A model generated the notes under the pieces. The model was not told where the DNA came from and ran no database searches. It saw nothing but the letters and a program-made list of their open reading frames with translations. A program made the translations under genes and the position numbers. A stretch of 64,000 bases of DNA from Azovibrio restrictus DSM 23866 (GTDB lineage Bacteria; Pseudomonadota; Gammaproteobacteria; Burkholderiales; Rhodocyclaceae): positions 62,001 to 126,000 of the forward strand of contig NZ_AUCH01000007.1 in NCBI RefSeq assembly GCF_000429665.1, read 5' to 3'. Below, one piece after another: positions 7,371-16,111 of this stretch; the stretch's first letter is position 1; each line of letters starts with the position of its first letter.

Positions 7371-10300
7371 TTAACGAATCTGCCGCCAGGACTGACGCCC
7401 CTTGGCCGCATTCTGCTTTTGCTTGATCAGTTCCAGCCCCGTTGGCAGGGACGCATACTTATTATCCCCGACCACGGCCACCTTTTTCACCAACCCCCCC
7501 GGAATCTTCCTTCCATTCACTGGGGTATTTTGCCCATAGTCGCCCTTGTCATAAGCACGATCCTTGTTCAAATCGAAGACGCTGAACAGGGTACGTCCAC
7601 CACTGGATGGATCAAGCTCCATGATCCAGCTATCACCACCAGAATTACAGGGGTCATCATCGGGAATGATGGAAGTAAAGATGATCCGATCCGACCACAC
7701 CACCGGCTCACCCACGACCCGCTCCCCCTTCTTGATACTACCGAAAGCAAGGTCCAGATAGAAACCATATTTTGTCTTGTAGTCCACCTCATTCTCGGAA
7801 AGGATCCGGATATCCTCGGTATTCGTTACCGTACTCCCCCCCACCTCTTTGGTGAAAGTCTCCGTATATTCGTTCAGGATGGTCTGTTGCACCAGGTCAC
7901 TGCGCGTCATCTTGCCTTTACAAGGATTATCATCCGTGCTGGGGTTCTTTCCGCAGGTATCCAGGACACCATAGAAAGTCTGCAGATCCTCATTGGCCTG
8001 GTCACCTGTTTCAAAGTATTGACCGGTGCCAAAATAAACCATGACCCCGCCCGTCTCGGGATGGCGTTTGGCCTGAGGCTTGGCGGTGATGGGTTGCTCC
8101 TTGGCAGTGCCTCCGGTCCCATCCTTGGCTGTAAACAACGGGGCTGGCACGGATTCTCCGCCCGGATTCGTGGTGGAAAAGGGAATTTTCCACTCACTCT
8201 TGCTGCCACTCAGGTCGAACTTCCAGAGATTCCCGTGCATGTCCCCCGCGTAGACCAGGTCCGCCGCTCCGTTGCCGTTGGCATCAACCGTCAGGGGCGT
8301 GGCAAGGCCATTCGGTTTGTCAGAAGTCCCGACTTTGGTATCGATCTTCGCAATCAACTCGCCGGTCTTGATATTCACGACGAACAACTGGGCCGTATGG
8401 TTGGTGCTGTTATAGCCGTTACCAAAAATGGCAACCCAGTCACCGCTCTCGGTACGCACCACGGAGGCTTGCCCCAAGGCCGTACCCAGATCGTCATGAG
8501 TGAACTCCCACAGCACCCTGGAGGCAGCGAAGCTATCCGGCTGTTCCACATCCAGTGCAAAATAGGCCCTGCCTCCCGCCCCGGTGGAACCCACCAGCAC
8601 AGTGCGCCATTCACCATTAATCAGCGCATCGCCAGCCTTGGGAGAACCATCCACGTAATAGCTGTGGGTATAGGCCGGATCGGCCAGCTTCTTCAGGTTG
8701 GGAAACACCGCATTCGGGATATAGGCAAATTTTTCGCCACCGGTCGAGGCGTCAAACGCATGCAACATGCCGTCGTTGGCCCCCACATACAACATGGTGG
8801 TGCGATCCTTGTAGGTATCGGACAACTTCCTCTCCCGATAACTCGTCCTCTCAGCATCAGTCAGGGCAGCAGCCGTGGCATAGCCGAAATCACCGGTCCC
8901 GACAAAGAAGGGATCGGAATTGATGATATCCCCCAGCTTTTTCCCCGCCCGGTTACGGTAGTTTCCACCATTCTGTTTTTCCCCGGAGGTATCGCCCCGC
9001 AGGAAATTGACCATGGCCGACTGGTTATCGAGGTAAGCCTGCTGTCCAGTGGTCAGATTGGCCCAGGCAAATTCAACCCCGGTAGGGCTGCCGGCGACGG
9101 GCTTCCAGGTGTAAATCTTGCGGCTGCTATGACTCGGAATCTGCGTTGCAGCATCCCAGACGGGCGGCTCCTTGGGTTCGCCTTCTTCCCGGTTCTCACA
9201 CCCGGTCACGGTAGCAGGCCCACCCAAGGCCTCCGGCAGGGGGCACAACTCCCGGGCCAGCAACTGTCCGGACCAGTTGGAGGTATCAAACTTGGCCTGA
9301 TAGATCAGCGTGCCTTCCGTAATGGAAGTGGAACTGGCAGCCGGAGCCGAAGCCGTGGAAGTTTCGTCCAAAATCTTGGCCAGGGCCGATTGCAGAACGG
9401 CAGAAAACTCCTGGGGATTGGCGGCAGAATAGAACCCCCCCCGGCCATTCACACTGGCGTGCAGCAGGTCGTCAATTTGATGATCACTCTTAGTAGCCTG
9501 AGGCCAGGTAATCGTCGGCGTACCGTTGATGATGGCATTGAATGCATCGTCCGGGTTGATAGACTCAGGAGCCACACCAAGACCAACCCCGTAGGTCACC
9601 ATATGCTGCCAGAATGCTGGATTCAGCGTCGTAGTAGGAACTCTGTTCTCCGCACTATTCAAATCTGTTTTCCAGTAATACATGGCCACATCCGCCAATG
9701 TCTTGGTATAGGAATCCGAAAACGGAGACGCCGCAGAGTAGGTATAACTTTTACCCCCCGGACCAGTTATGGTATCGGGACCATTAGCGCCATCATGATT
9801 AACGGAAAACAAGCCATTCTCATTATTCCAATAGCCATCCGTCATCAAAATTGTAAAGGTTTTACGGCACGACAGAACTTCTCCTCCAACCGCTCCAGGA
9901 GTCGTACTCCAAGGGCCAGTGGAATCATCACTATAGAAATATTCACCTGCAGCCCTCAATCCCTGTGGCAGAGGAGTTCCTCCGTCGCTTGGGACTTTGA
10001 AAAGCCAATTAAAGAACGCTTCCCTATCACTACCTTCGAATGTTCTAACCCCTTTCTTAATAACGTCACCAATACCGCCTTCACCCGTACCACCATTTAT
10101 ACTTCCATAGCCAACACGAATCCCTGAACCCAGCCCTGAAAATGCCCGACTAATCCCGGCCTTTGCAGCGAAGTTTCTTACCCTATAATAGGAAAACCAA
10201 TTAGCAAAATTCTTTCTTTCATCAACTCCCCCTGGACCAGAGGTAGCGCTAACGACTACCTTTTTGTAGCATTTTTCTAAATCAATAGCATTCGCCACAC

Positions 10301-10844
10301 CACAACCAGCCAACGAAGAATCAAAACGATAATAATATGCCGCTTTGTGGTTATTATCTAGTCTTACCCAAGTAGTTGTACCTGTAGCCGTATATCCAGG
10401 AAGATCATTCCACCCCCAGCGATAGTAAACAGAATGCTTAAAATCAGTGGAAAGATTTCTTTTTCCGGCATCCTTCTGGTAACCATTTTCCCATGCATCC
10501 GTGAAACTAGAATCACCAAGACTTTGACCATTATGATCCACCGGAGGCGCATAATTCACTGCGGGATCATAGTAAATTTTGTTAAAATCCGGAGAATATT
10601 TCCGTTTTTGATCATTACCTAGGTCACCGACGCTTTCTGGGAGAAAGCCAAAACCCATAGACCCCGAATCATCATGGATATACATCAGGTTAGGGGGAAT
10701 CGCACTCCCCACATTGAGGGGAACCTGAGAAACATCGAAGGGGGCGGTGTGCGCCTGGCCGATCAGCAGGAAACCAGCCAGAAGCGCCAGAGGCCGCAGA
10801 CGAGCACCAGGCTTCTGTATGCTTTGAGAATCAATGGCTTTCAT
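7371..10844 (-). CDS. pilY1: Type IV pilus tip adhesin/assembly protein PilY1
   Basis: The 1157-residue protein has a signal peptide (residues 1-34), a VWA-like N-terminal part with a MIDAS-type DxSxS at 58-62, and a C-terminal beta-propeller. The propeller carries the DANGNGAAD calcium loop near residue 852, which in Pseudomonas controls pilus extension and retraction. DGMLHAFDA and AYFALDVEQPD are propeller repeats typical of PilY1. The GAGAGG box lies before the ATG. The 5' half (plus strand 9600-10700) is clearly more AT-rich than the 3' half, suggesting exchange of the variable N-terminal adhesin part. Confidence 0.93.
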   Translation of the reverse strand: MKAIDSQSIQKPGARLRPLALLAGFLLIGQAHTAPFDVSQVPLNVGSAIPPNLMYIHDDSGSMGFGFLPESVGDLGNDQKRKYSPDFNKIYYDPAVNYAPPVDHNGQSLGDSSFTDAWENGYQKDAGKRNLSTDFKHSVYYRWGWNDLPGYTATGTTTWVRLDNNHKAAYYYRFDSSLAGCGVANAIDLEKCYKKVVVSATSGPGGVDERKNFANWFSYYRVRNFAAKAGISRAFSGLGSGIRVGYGSINGGTGEGGIGDVIKKGVRTFEGSDREAFFNWLFKVPSDGGTPLPQGLRAAGEYFYSDDSTGPWSTTPGAVGGEVLSCRKTFTILMTDGYWNNENGLFSVNHDGANGPDTITGPGGKSYTYSAASPFSDSYTKTLADVAMYYWKTDLNSAENRVPTTTLNPAFWQHMVTYGVGLGVAPESINPDDAFNAIINGTPTITWPQATKSDHQIDDLLHASVNGRGGFYSAANPQEFSAVLQSALAKILDETSTASAPAASSTSITEGTLIYQAKFDTSNWSGQLLARELCPLPEALGGPATVTGCENREEGEPKEPPVWDAATQIPSHSSRKIYTWKPVAGSPTGVEFAWANLTTGQQAYLDNQSAMVNFLRGDTSGEKQNGGNYRNRAGKKLGDIINSDPFFVGTGDFGYATAAALTDAERTSYRERKLSDTYKDRTTMLYVGANDGMLHAFDASTGGEKFAYIPNAVFPNLKKLADPAYTHSYYVDGSPKAGDALINGEWRTVLVGSTGAGGRAYFALDVEQPDSFAASRVLWEFTHDDLGTALGQASVVRTESGDWVAIFGNGYNSTNHTAQLFVVNIKTGELIAKIDTKVGTSDKPNGLATPLTVDANGNGAADLVYAGDMHGNLWKFDLSGSKSEWKIPFSTTNPGGESVPAPLFTAKDGTGGTAKEQPITAKPQAKRHPETGGVMVYFGTGQYFETGDQANEDLQTFYGVLDTCGKNPSTDDNPCKGKMTRSDLVQQTILNEYTETFTKEVGGSTVTNTEDIRILSENEVDYKTKYGFYLDLAFGSIKKGERVVGEPVVWSDRIIFTSIIPDDDPCNSGGDSWIMELDPSSGGRTLFSVFDLNKDRAYDKGDYGQNTPVNGRKIPGGLVKKVAVVGDNKYASLPTGLELIKQKQNAAKGRQSWRQIR

Positions 10845-10865
10845 TTGAATACCTCTCGCCTTAAA

Positions 10866-11405
10866 TTATCGCTTGTAAGATGACTGAATGACTGCCGCCG
10901 TAACGGACTCATCGCCGCGCCCAACCCCCCGGGAACTTACCCGGAACACCTCGATTTCCTTGACAATACCTGCCTCAAGGCTGTTGGATATATTGGGATG
11001 CTTTTCGCGAATGAACCTGGGCAGATCGATGCCGCCAAAAACCTGGGAAAACGATGTATCTCCCACCTTATTCAACTCCAGATAATTTTCAGGTGCATCC
11101 CAGTAGCTATTGCCCCTGAGGCTCAGTTCATCCGGGGGAACCGCGCTCCCGCCCAGGGAGATATCTATCCAGCCATTCCCGGATTCATCCTGACGCTTTT
11201 CCACGTAGGATTCACCACCCCGCAAGCCAATTTCCGAAGTCTGGAAGGCATCGTTCTTGTCCCGCAGGAACCCCGCCATACGCTCCTGCTGGGTTGAAGT
11301 CCGGATGGCCGCCATACCAAGCACGGTGATGATGATCAGCATGATCAGACCGACAATCAGCACAGAACCTCTCTGGTCTGCACGTCTCATTGACAAGGAG
11401 TTCAT
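10866..11405 (-). CDS. pilX: PilX-like minor pilin
   Basis: The protein starts near MNSLSMRRADQRGSVLIVGL and has one hydrophobic N-terminal helix (GSVLIVGLIMLIIITVLGMA), then TQQERMAGFLRDKNDAFQ, a hallmark of PilX. It lacks the Glu5 of classical pilins, as PilX often does. The ATG at 11405 with GGTGG upstream is preferred over the GTG at 11414. The gene lies 11 bases after pilW and 21 before pilY1. About 179 residues. Confidence 0.9.
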   Translation of the reverse strand: MNSLSMRRADQRGSVLIVGLIMLIIITVLGMAAIRTSTQQERMAGFLRDKNDAFQTSEIGLRGGESYVEKRQDESGNGWIDISLGGSAVPPDELSLRGNSYWDAPENYLELNKVGDTSFSQVFGGIDLPRFIREKHPNISNSLEAGIVKEIEVFRVSSRGVGRGDESVTAAVIQSSYKR

Positions 11406-11416
11406 GGGTTCCACCT

Positions 11417-12517
11417 TTATTTCAACTTGTTGCGCAGACTGACCGTTGTGGAAAAGAGTTTCCTCAACCTCCGGTCGGTCTTCTGGAAAGAAGGATCCCC
11501 GGCGGGGTCATCCATGCACAACCGGTACTTCTGCTCGGTGTCCTCATCCAGGACATTGGGTTCGGTAGACGCCATCACCAGATCCACCTTGACAGCAGTA
11601 ACCTTTTTCCAGTCAGCATCGGTGGTGACATCAGTGGGAAGCTTGTACTCATCCACCGTTCCATCCAGAGCCTCATCCAGCCCCAGGCAAACCCGGAAAG
11701 CCTCTACCCCTTCGGCCAGTTCCTGGTGCGTATCAGCCAGTGTCGGGTCATCCCTGAACAGGGAAATGATATTGTTGCCCTTGGAATCCGTGCGCTTGGA
11801 ACCATCCTCATTGGCGGCTTCACGCAGGTAATAATTGGTACTCAGCTGTTTCCCATAGACAAAGACACTAGCGTTGGGCCCATAGACCTTGCTGAAGGGC
11901 TTGGTGGGAGCAGTCAGGATAATGTCACTCCCACTCTCCGTTTTTGCCGTCAACTTGTAGATATCAGCCAATTCGCAGTCAGACACGACCACATTGATGG
12001 GCAAGTTCGCCAACTCGGCGATGAAAGCACTACTCCCGGTTACCTTCAAGTCAGCATTTTCTGAATTGGGGAATTCCTTCACACTGGCACTGCTCAGGGG
12101 CATGGCCCCAAAAATCCGGAGCACATGGGATTCTCCCAAGAAAGCTCCATCATCAGGCCCGACAAATGAAGCACTTTCGACGATGTCGCCCCCAGCATCA
12201 GGATAAACCAGAACTCCAATCCCCTTGAGCAGATTCAACTGGGTCAGGTCATCCACGTCAATAACGCGTGTATCCCGGGCATTGGCACAACCCGTAAAGG
12301 AGGCGTTACGCAGATCGTTACCCAGAGTATCGATGGCGAGACGCCCACTCTCCTGCAACCGGGCCATCTGCCGGTTGAACGCGGAGGATTCCTTGTTGCC
12401 CATGTAGGTGTAGAGGACGGCAGACAGAATCACCAAGCCGATGATCAAGGAAACCATCAGTTCCACCACAGTCATCCCCTGCTGCTTTCCCAAACGGGAT
12501 TCAAAAGCGATTTTCAT
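11417..12517 (-). CDS. pilW: PilW-like minor pilin
   Basis: The frame is open up to 12637, but the ATG at 12517 gives the expected short leader MKIAFESRLGKQQG before the prepilin peptidase site and MTVVELMVSLIIGLVILSAV. The body (to about residue 366) has SGRLAIDTLGNDLRNASFTGC, typical of PilW. It is a minor pilin needed for pilus assembly. The start overlaps the pilV stop by four bases. Confidence 0.9.
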   Translation of the reverse strand: MKIAFESRLGKQQGMTVVELMVSLIIGLVILSAVLYTYMGNKESSAFNRQMARLQESGRLAIDTLGNDLRNASFTGCANARDTRVIDVDDLTQLNLLKGIGVLVYPDAGGDIVESASFVGPDDGAFLGESHVLRIFGAMPLSSASVKEFPNSENADLKVTGSSAFIAELANLPINVVVSDCELADIYKLTAKTESGSDIILTAPTKPFSKVYGPNASVFVYGKQLSTNYYLREAANEDGSKRTDSKGNNIISLFRDDPTLADTHQELAEGVEAFRVCLGLDEALDGTVDEYKLPTDVTTDADWKKVTAVKVDLVMASTEPNVLDEDTEQKYRLCMDDPAGDPSFQKTDRRLRKLFSTTVSLRNKLK

Positions 12518-13005
12518 AGGGCCCCCACCACCACGACTCTTTGTGCATCCTGGGTAATGAAGTCTTTGGCCCCACTCCCGGTACCCGATTGGGTCCATTG
12601 GACCTGAATCACGAAATAATCGCCTTCGGCAGTGCATGCATCGCTGTCAGGGGTCGCCCTACGGCAGATACCGCCATCCCCTGCCGGCAAACTGGCCGCC
12701 AACTCCCGAATCCACTCCACCTTGTCCGCCGTGGACTGCAGCTTTTCATCACCACTCGGCGCATCCCCCAGCGCGAGGTCGTATTCTCCGTCCTTGGCCT
12801 TGGAGGCATTGGCACGCATGCGGTCAAGAATTTCATAAGCCTTTTCCACCGCCACCGAACGGGAAAGGGCACTTTGATTGGATTTCATGGCCGTCACCTG
12901 CAGCCCGATCATCCCCAGTATGCCCAGAGAAAAAATCACTATGGAAATCAGGACCTCCAGCATAGAAGAGCCCGATTGGCGTGAACGCACTTTATTCATC
13001 AACAT
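12514..13005 (-). CDS. pilV: PilV-like minor pilin
   Basis: A 163-residue prepilin. The segment RQSGSSMLEVLISIVIFSLG contains the leader, cleavage site and helix with Glu5; then GLQVTAMKSNQSALSRSVAV and EKAYEILDRMRANAS match PilV. It belongs to the pseudopilin-like initiation complex at the pilus tip. It lies 15 bases after fimT and overlaps pilW by four bases. Confidence 0.9.
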   Translation of the reverse strand: MLMNKVRSRQSGSSMLEVLISIVIFSLGILGMIGLQVTAMKSNQSALSRSVAVEKAYEILDRMRANASKAKDGEYDLALGDAPSGDEKLQSTADKVEWIRELAASLPAGDGGICRRATPDSDACTAEGDYFVIQVQWTQSGTGSGAKDFITQDAQRVVVVGAL

Positions 13006-13020
13006 ATCAGCACCTTGTCC

Positions 13021-13572
13021 TCAGGGGCAGGCAACTCGGGAAACAACGGACACACCGGAACCATTGATCGCTATCTGCCGGGCCACTTCCAGACCCGACG
13101 GACAATCAACCGGCTTGAGCACCAGGACCAGCCCGTTGGGATAATCCACCAAGCCGCCCCGGCTAAAGCGAACCTTGTCCGGAATGGGATCAGTGGCACT
13201 TGCACAGGTGGAACCGCAGAACTCCACCTGCTTCAAGGCCTCGCGCTTGAGAATCAAGGCGGTAGGCTCATCGCTTGTACTCGGCTCATATCCACAGTCG
13301 GCCAGAGCTTCCTGGGAAACCCGCACATCCCAGCCACCATCCAATGAACCGCCACAGGTCGACGCCACAACGCCGACCTGCACTCCCAGCCCTCGGTGGG
13401 CTGCAGCGGCTTTGGCCAGCTCCAGATCAGCCTTCAGGTTTTCAGCAATGGAGTCCACACGGTTCTGCAGAATCATGTTGCGAAAACTGGGAAGAGCCAT
13501 CGACGCGATGATAGCCATGATCACCAGGGTGACCATCATCTCCACCAGGGTAAAGCCTCTGTTAAGTTTCAT
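13021..13572 (-). CDS. fimT: FimT/GspH-type minor pilin
   Basis: First gene of the minor pilin operon. The ATG at 13572 with AGGAG nine bases upstream gives MKLNRGFTLVEMMVTLVIMA, a canonical prepilin start cut after Gly6. The globular part has the GspH/FimT pattern with NMILQNRVDSIAENLKADL and Cys pairs. FimT/FimU proteins prime pilus assembly and in some species bind DNA for uptake. Which subtype this is cannot be told from sequence alone; length 183. Confidence 0.88.
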   Translation of the reverse strand: MKLNRGFTLVEMMVTLVIMAIIASMALPSFRNMILQNRVDSIAENLKADLELAKAAAAHRGLGVQVGVVASTCGGSLDGGWDVRVSQEALADCGYEPSTSDEPTALILKREALKQVEFCGSTCASATDPIPDKVRFSRGGLVDYPNGLVLVLKPVDCPSGLEVARQIAINGSGVSVVSRVACP

Positions 13573-13630
13573 CACTCGACTCCTAATACGCGAGTGAATT
13601 ATGCGATGCCCCGGATCGGAGTGCTTATGC

Positions 13631-13651
13631 AAACTGACATGCGGTCAGTTT
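13631..13651. promoter_or_regulatory. Perfect inverted repeat between ispH and fimT
   Basis: AAACTGAC at 13631-13638 and GTCAGTTT at 13644-13651 form a perfect eight-base dyad with a five-base loop. It lies 24 bases past the ispH stop and 59 bases before the fimT start. No T run follows on the minus strand, so it is either a weak terminator of ispH or an operator for the pilin operon. Confidence 0.5.
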
Positions 13652-13674
13652 GTCAGGACAAAAGGATGAATTCC

Positions 13675-14607
13675 CTAGCGGGGACCGGCCCCCAGACCTC
13701 TGGGCAGGGGAAAGCTGACGTCCTCATCCACCCCGGCCAATTCAATGACCTGCCCCCGCCCCAGTTCCCGCAGCCGTTCGACGACCTGGCCCACCAGGTT
13801 TTCCGGGGCCGAGGCGCCGGCTGATACGCCGACCCGGCGTTTGCCTTCCAGCCAGGCGGCTTGCAGTTCTTCGGCGGAGTCCACCAGGTAGGCTTCCACC
13901 CCCATGCCGGCGGCCACTTCCTTCAGGCGCCGGGAGTTGGAGCTGTTCTGGCTGCCCACCACAAGCACCAGATCGCACTGTTCGGCCAGGCCCTTGACCG
14001 CGTCCTGGCGGTTCTGGGTGGCGTAGCAGATGTCGTCCTTCTTCGGCCCCTGGATTTGCGGAAAACGCTGCCGCAGGGCAGCGATGACCACGGCTGCGTC
14101 ATCCACCGAGAGCGTGGTCTGGGTGACGTAAGAAAGATGTTCCGGGTCCCGCACCTGGAGGCTGGCCACGTCCGCCTCCGTTTCCACCAGGTACATGCCG
14201 CCCTGGCTCTGGCCCATGGTGCCTTCCACTTCCGGATGCCCTTTGTGGCCGATCATCACCACTTCCCGTTCCTGACCGCGCATCTTGCCCACTTCCACGT
14301 GGACCTTGGTGACCAGGGGACAGGTGGCATCGAACACCTTCAGGCCCCGGGCTTCGGCTTCCTGGCGCACGGCCTGGGACACCCCGTGGGCGCTGAAAAT
14401 CACGGTGCTGCCCTGGGGCACCTCGTCGATCTCCTCGACAAACACCGCGCCCTTGGCACGCAGGTCGTCACAGACGAACTTGTTGTGCACTACCTCGTGG
14501 CGCACGTAGATGGGTGCCCCGTATTTTTCCAGGGCCTTTTCGACGATGGCGATGGCGCGTTCCACGCCGGCGCAGAAACCGCGGGGATTGGCAAGCAGGA
14601 TTTCCAT
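13675..14607 (-). CDS. ispH: 4-hydroxy-3-methylbut-2-enyl diphosphate reductase
   Basis: The 310-residue enzyme catalyses the last step of the MEP isoprenoid pathway. It starts MEILLANPRGFCAGVERAI, with the first cluster cysteine at residue 12. It then has the conserved EVVHNKFVCDDLRAKGAVFVEE-type region, FDATCPLVTKVH with the second cysteine, IGHKGHPEVEGTMGQ, and VVGSQNSSNS. The third cysteine lies in DICYATQNRQ. The longer frame up to 15231 is a shadow; the ATG at 14607 is two bases from the fkpB stop. The ispH/fkpB/lspA/ileS/ribF order is conserved in Pseudomonas. Confidence 0.97.
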   Translation of the reverse strand: MEILLANPRGFCAGVERAIAIVEKALEKYGAPIYVRHEVVHNKFVCDDLRAKGAVFVEEIDEVPQGSTVIFSAHGVSQAVRQEAEARGLKVFDATCPLVTKVHVEVGKMRGQEREVVMIGHKGHPEVEGTMGQSQGGMYLVETEADVASLQVRDPEHLSYVTQTTLSVDDAAVVIAALRQRFPQIQGPKKDDICYATQNRQDAVKGLAEQCDLVLVVGSQNSSNSRRLKEVAAGMGVEAYLVDSAEELQAAWLEGKRRVGVSAGASAPENLVGQVVERLRELGRGQVIELAGVDEDVSFPLPRGLGAGPR

Positions 14608-14609
14608 GA

Positions 14610-15047
14610 TCAGAGGATGCCGATGATTTCCACTTCGAAGCGGATGGCCTTGCCCGCCAGGGGATGGTTGAAGTCGAACAGGCCGTGAGTAGCATCCAGC
14701 TCGCGCAGGAAGCCGGAGAAGGAGTGACCGTCCGGCGCGGTGAATTCCACCACCGAGTTTTCCTTCAACTCCATGCCCGGCGGCAAGGCGGACAGGGCGA
14801 TACGCTCCACCAGGCGCGGGTTGGGCACCCCGAAGGCTTCCTCCGGGGGCAGATCGAAGACGAAACGCTCCCCTTCCGGCAGGCCGATCAGGCAGCTTTC
14901 CAGGAACTCGGCCAGCTGGCCGCTGCCCATCTGCAGGGTGGAAGGGGACATGTCGAAGGTGGACAGGAATTCCTCCCCGTCCTGGGAGGCCACCCGGTAA
15001 TGCAGGGTCAGGAAACTGTCGGAACGGACGGTGGGCGCACTGCTCAT
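14610..15047 (-). CDS. fkpB: FKBP-type peptidyl-prolyl isomerase, SlpA/FkpB type
   Basis: The 145-residue protein has an FKBP fold with the inserted IF flap domain: LTLHYRVASQDGEEFLSTFD, the MGSGQLAEFLESCLIGLPEG loop and HPLAGKAIRFEVEIIGI at the end. It catalyses proline cis-trans isomerisation and has chaperone activity. The ATG at 15047 overlaps the stop of the upstream oxidoreductase. Gene order beside ispH and lspA supports the name. Confidence 0.93.
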   Translation of the reverse strand: MSSAPTVRSDSFLTLHYRVASQDGEEFLSTFDMSPSTLQMGSGQLAEFLESCLIGLPEGERFVFDLPPEEAFGVPNPRLVERIALSALPPGMELKENSVVEFTAPDGHSFSGFLRELDATHGLFDFNHPLAGKAIRFEVEIIGIL

Positions 15048-15604
15048 CAGGCGTATCTCTCTTCTTGCCAGGGGTCGGCGTCGTTGTGGTAGCCGCGGAC
15101 CTCCCAGTAACCGGGGCGGTCTTCGGCGTGAAATTCCATGGCCTTGAGCCATTTGGCGCTCTTCCAGGCGTAACGCCGGGGCACCACCAGGCGCACCGGC
15201 CCCCCGTGCTCGGGAGCCAGGGGGCCGCCATCCACCCCGTGGGCGACGAGCACCTCCGGGTCCAGCAAGGCCGTCAGGGGCAGGTTGGTGGTATAGCCAT
15301 CGTAGCCGTGCAGGGTGACGAACCGGGCTTCCGGCAGGGGCTGGGCCAGGGCGATCAGGTCCCGGGCCCGCACCCCCTCCCAGGCCACATCCAGGCGGCT
15401 CCAGTGGGTGACGCAATGAAAATCCGAGACATCGGTGCATTGCGGCAGGGCCAGCAGCTGGGCCCAGTCCAGTTCCACCTCCTGCCGCACCTGGCCCAGG
15501 AGGAGCAGGCGCCAGTCCCCATGGGGCACATCCGGCAGGATGCCCAGATCCAGTACGGGAAAGCCTTCGGCCAGGCGCTGGCCGGGTGGAATGCGCGCGT
15601 GCAT
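15047..15604 (-). CDS. Sulfite oxidase-like molybdopterin oxidoreductase
   Basis: The 185-residue protein belongs to the single-domain molybdopterin family related to sulfite oxidase and MsrP. DFHCVTHWSRLDVAWEGV holds the probable molybdenum-binding Cys (residue 63), and PEHGGPVRLVVPRRYAWKSAKWLKAMEF matches the conserved C-terminal part. No signal peptide is seen, so it is probably cytoplasmic; its substrate is unknown. It is inserted between lspA and fkpB, overlapping fkpB by one base, and lies 18 bases after lspA. Confidence 0.85.
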   Translation of the reverse strand: MHARIPPGQRLAEGFPVLDLGILPDVPHGDWRLLLLGQVRQEVELDWAQLLALPQCTDVSDFHCVTHWSRLDVAWEGVRARDLIALAQPLPEARFVTLHGYDGYTTNLPLTALLDPEVLVAHGVDGGPLAPEHGGPVRLVVPRRYAWKSAKWLKAMEFHAEDRPGYWEVRGYHNDADPWQEERYA

Positions 15605-15622
15605 GGTGTGGCCTTTCGGAAG

Positions 15623-16111
15623 TCAGGAAGCCCTGGTCCGGGACTGGAGCAACTGATCCAGCACCAGCAGCACGGCGCCGACGGTGATGCCCGAATCCGC
15701 CACATTAAAGGCTGGCCAGTGCCAGCCGGCCAGGTGGAAATCCAGAAAATCCACCACCGCGCCGTAGGCGACCCGGTCGATCACGTTGCCCAGGGCCCCG
15801 CCCAGGATCAGGGTAAGAGCCAGGTTCTGGCGCTTTTGTTCCGGATGGGCCAGCAACATGTGGATGATCCAGGCGGAAATCCCCAGGGCCAGAGCCACGA
15901 AGAACCACTTCTGCCAGCCGCCGGCCGCCGCCAGGAAGCTGAAGGCGGCCCCGGGGTTGTAGACCAGGACCAGATTGAAAAAGGAGGTGATTTCCAGACT
16001 CTCGCCCAGCTGGAAGCGGGCCAGGACCGCCAGCTTGCTGAGCTGGTCGACCAGGACCAGCCCCGCCGCCAGGCCCAGCCAGCCCCAGAAGCCCCGGCCC
16101 GGCTTAGGCAT
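15623..16111 (-). CDS. lspA: Lipoprotein signal peptidase II
   Basis: The 162-residue inner-membrane aspartyl protease removes prolipoprotein signal peptides. It has four hydrophobic segments, VDQLSKLAV in the first part, FNLVLVYNPGAAFSFL, GGALGNVIDRVAYGAVVDFL (first catalytic Asp) and FNVADSGITVGAVLL (second catalytic Asp). The ATG at 16111 overlaps the ileS stop by eight bases, as in many proteobacteria. Confidence 0.96.
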   Translation of the reverse strand: MPKPGRGFWGWLGLAAGLVLVDQLSKLAVLARFQLGESLEITSFFNLVLVYNPGAAFSFLAAAGGWQKWFFVALALGISAWIIHMLLAHPEQKRQNLALTLILGGALGNVIDRVAYGAVVDFLDFHLAGWHWPAFNVADSGITVGAVLLVLDQLLQSRTRAS

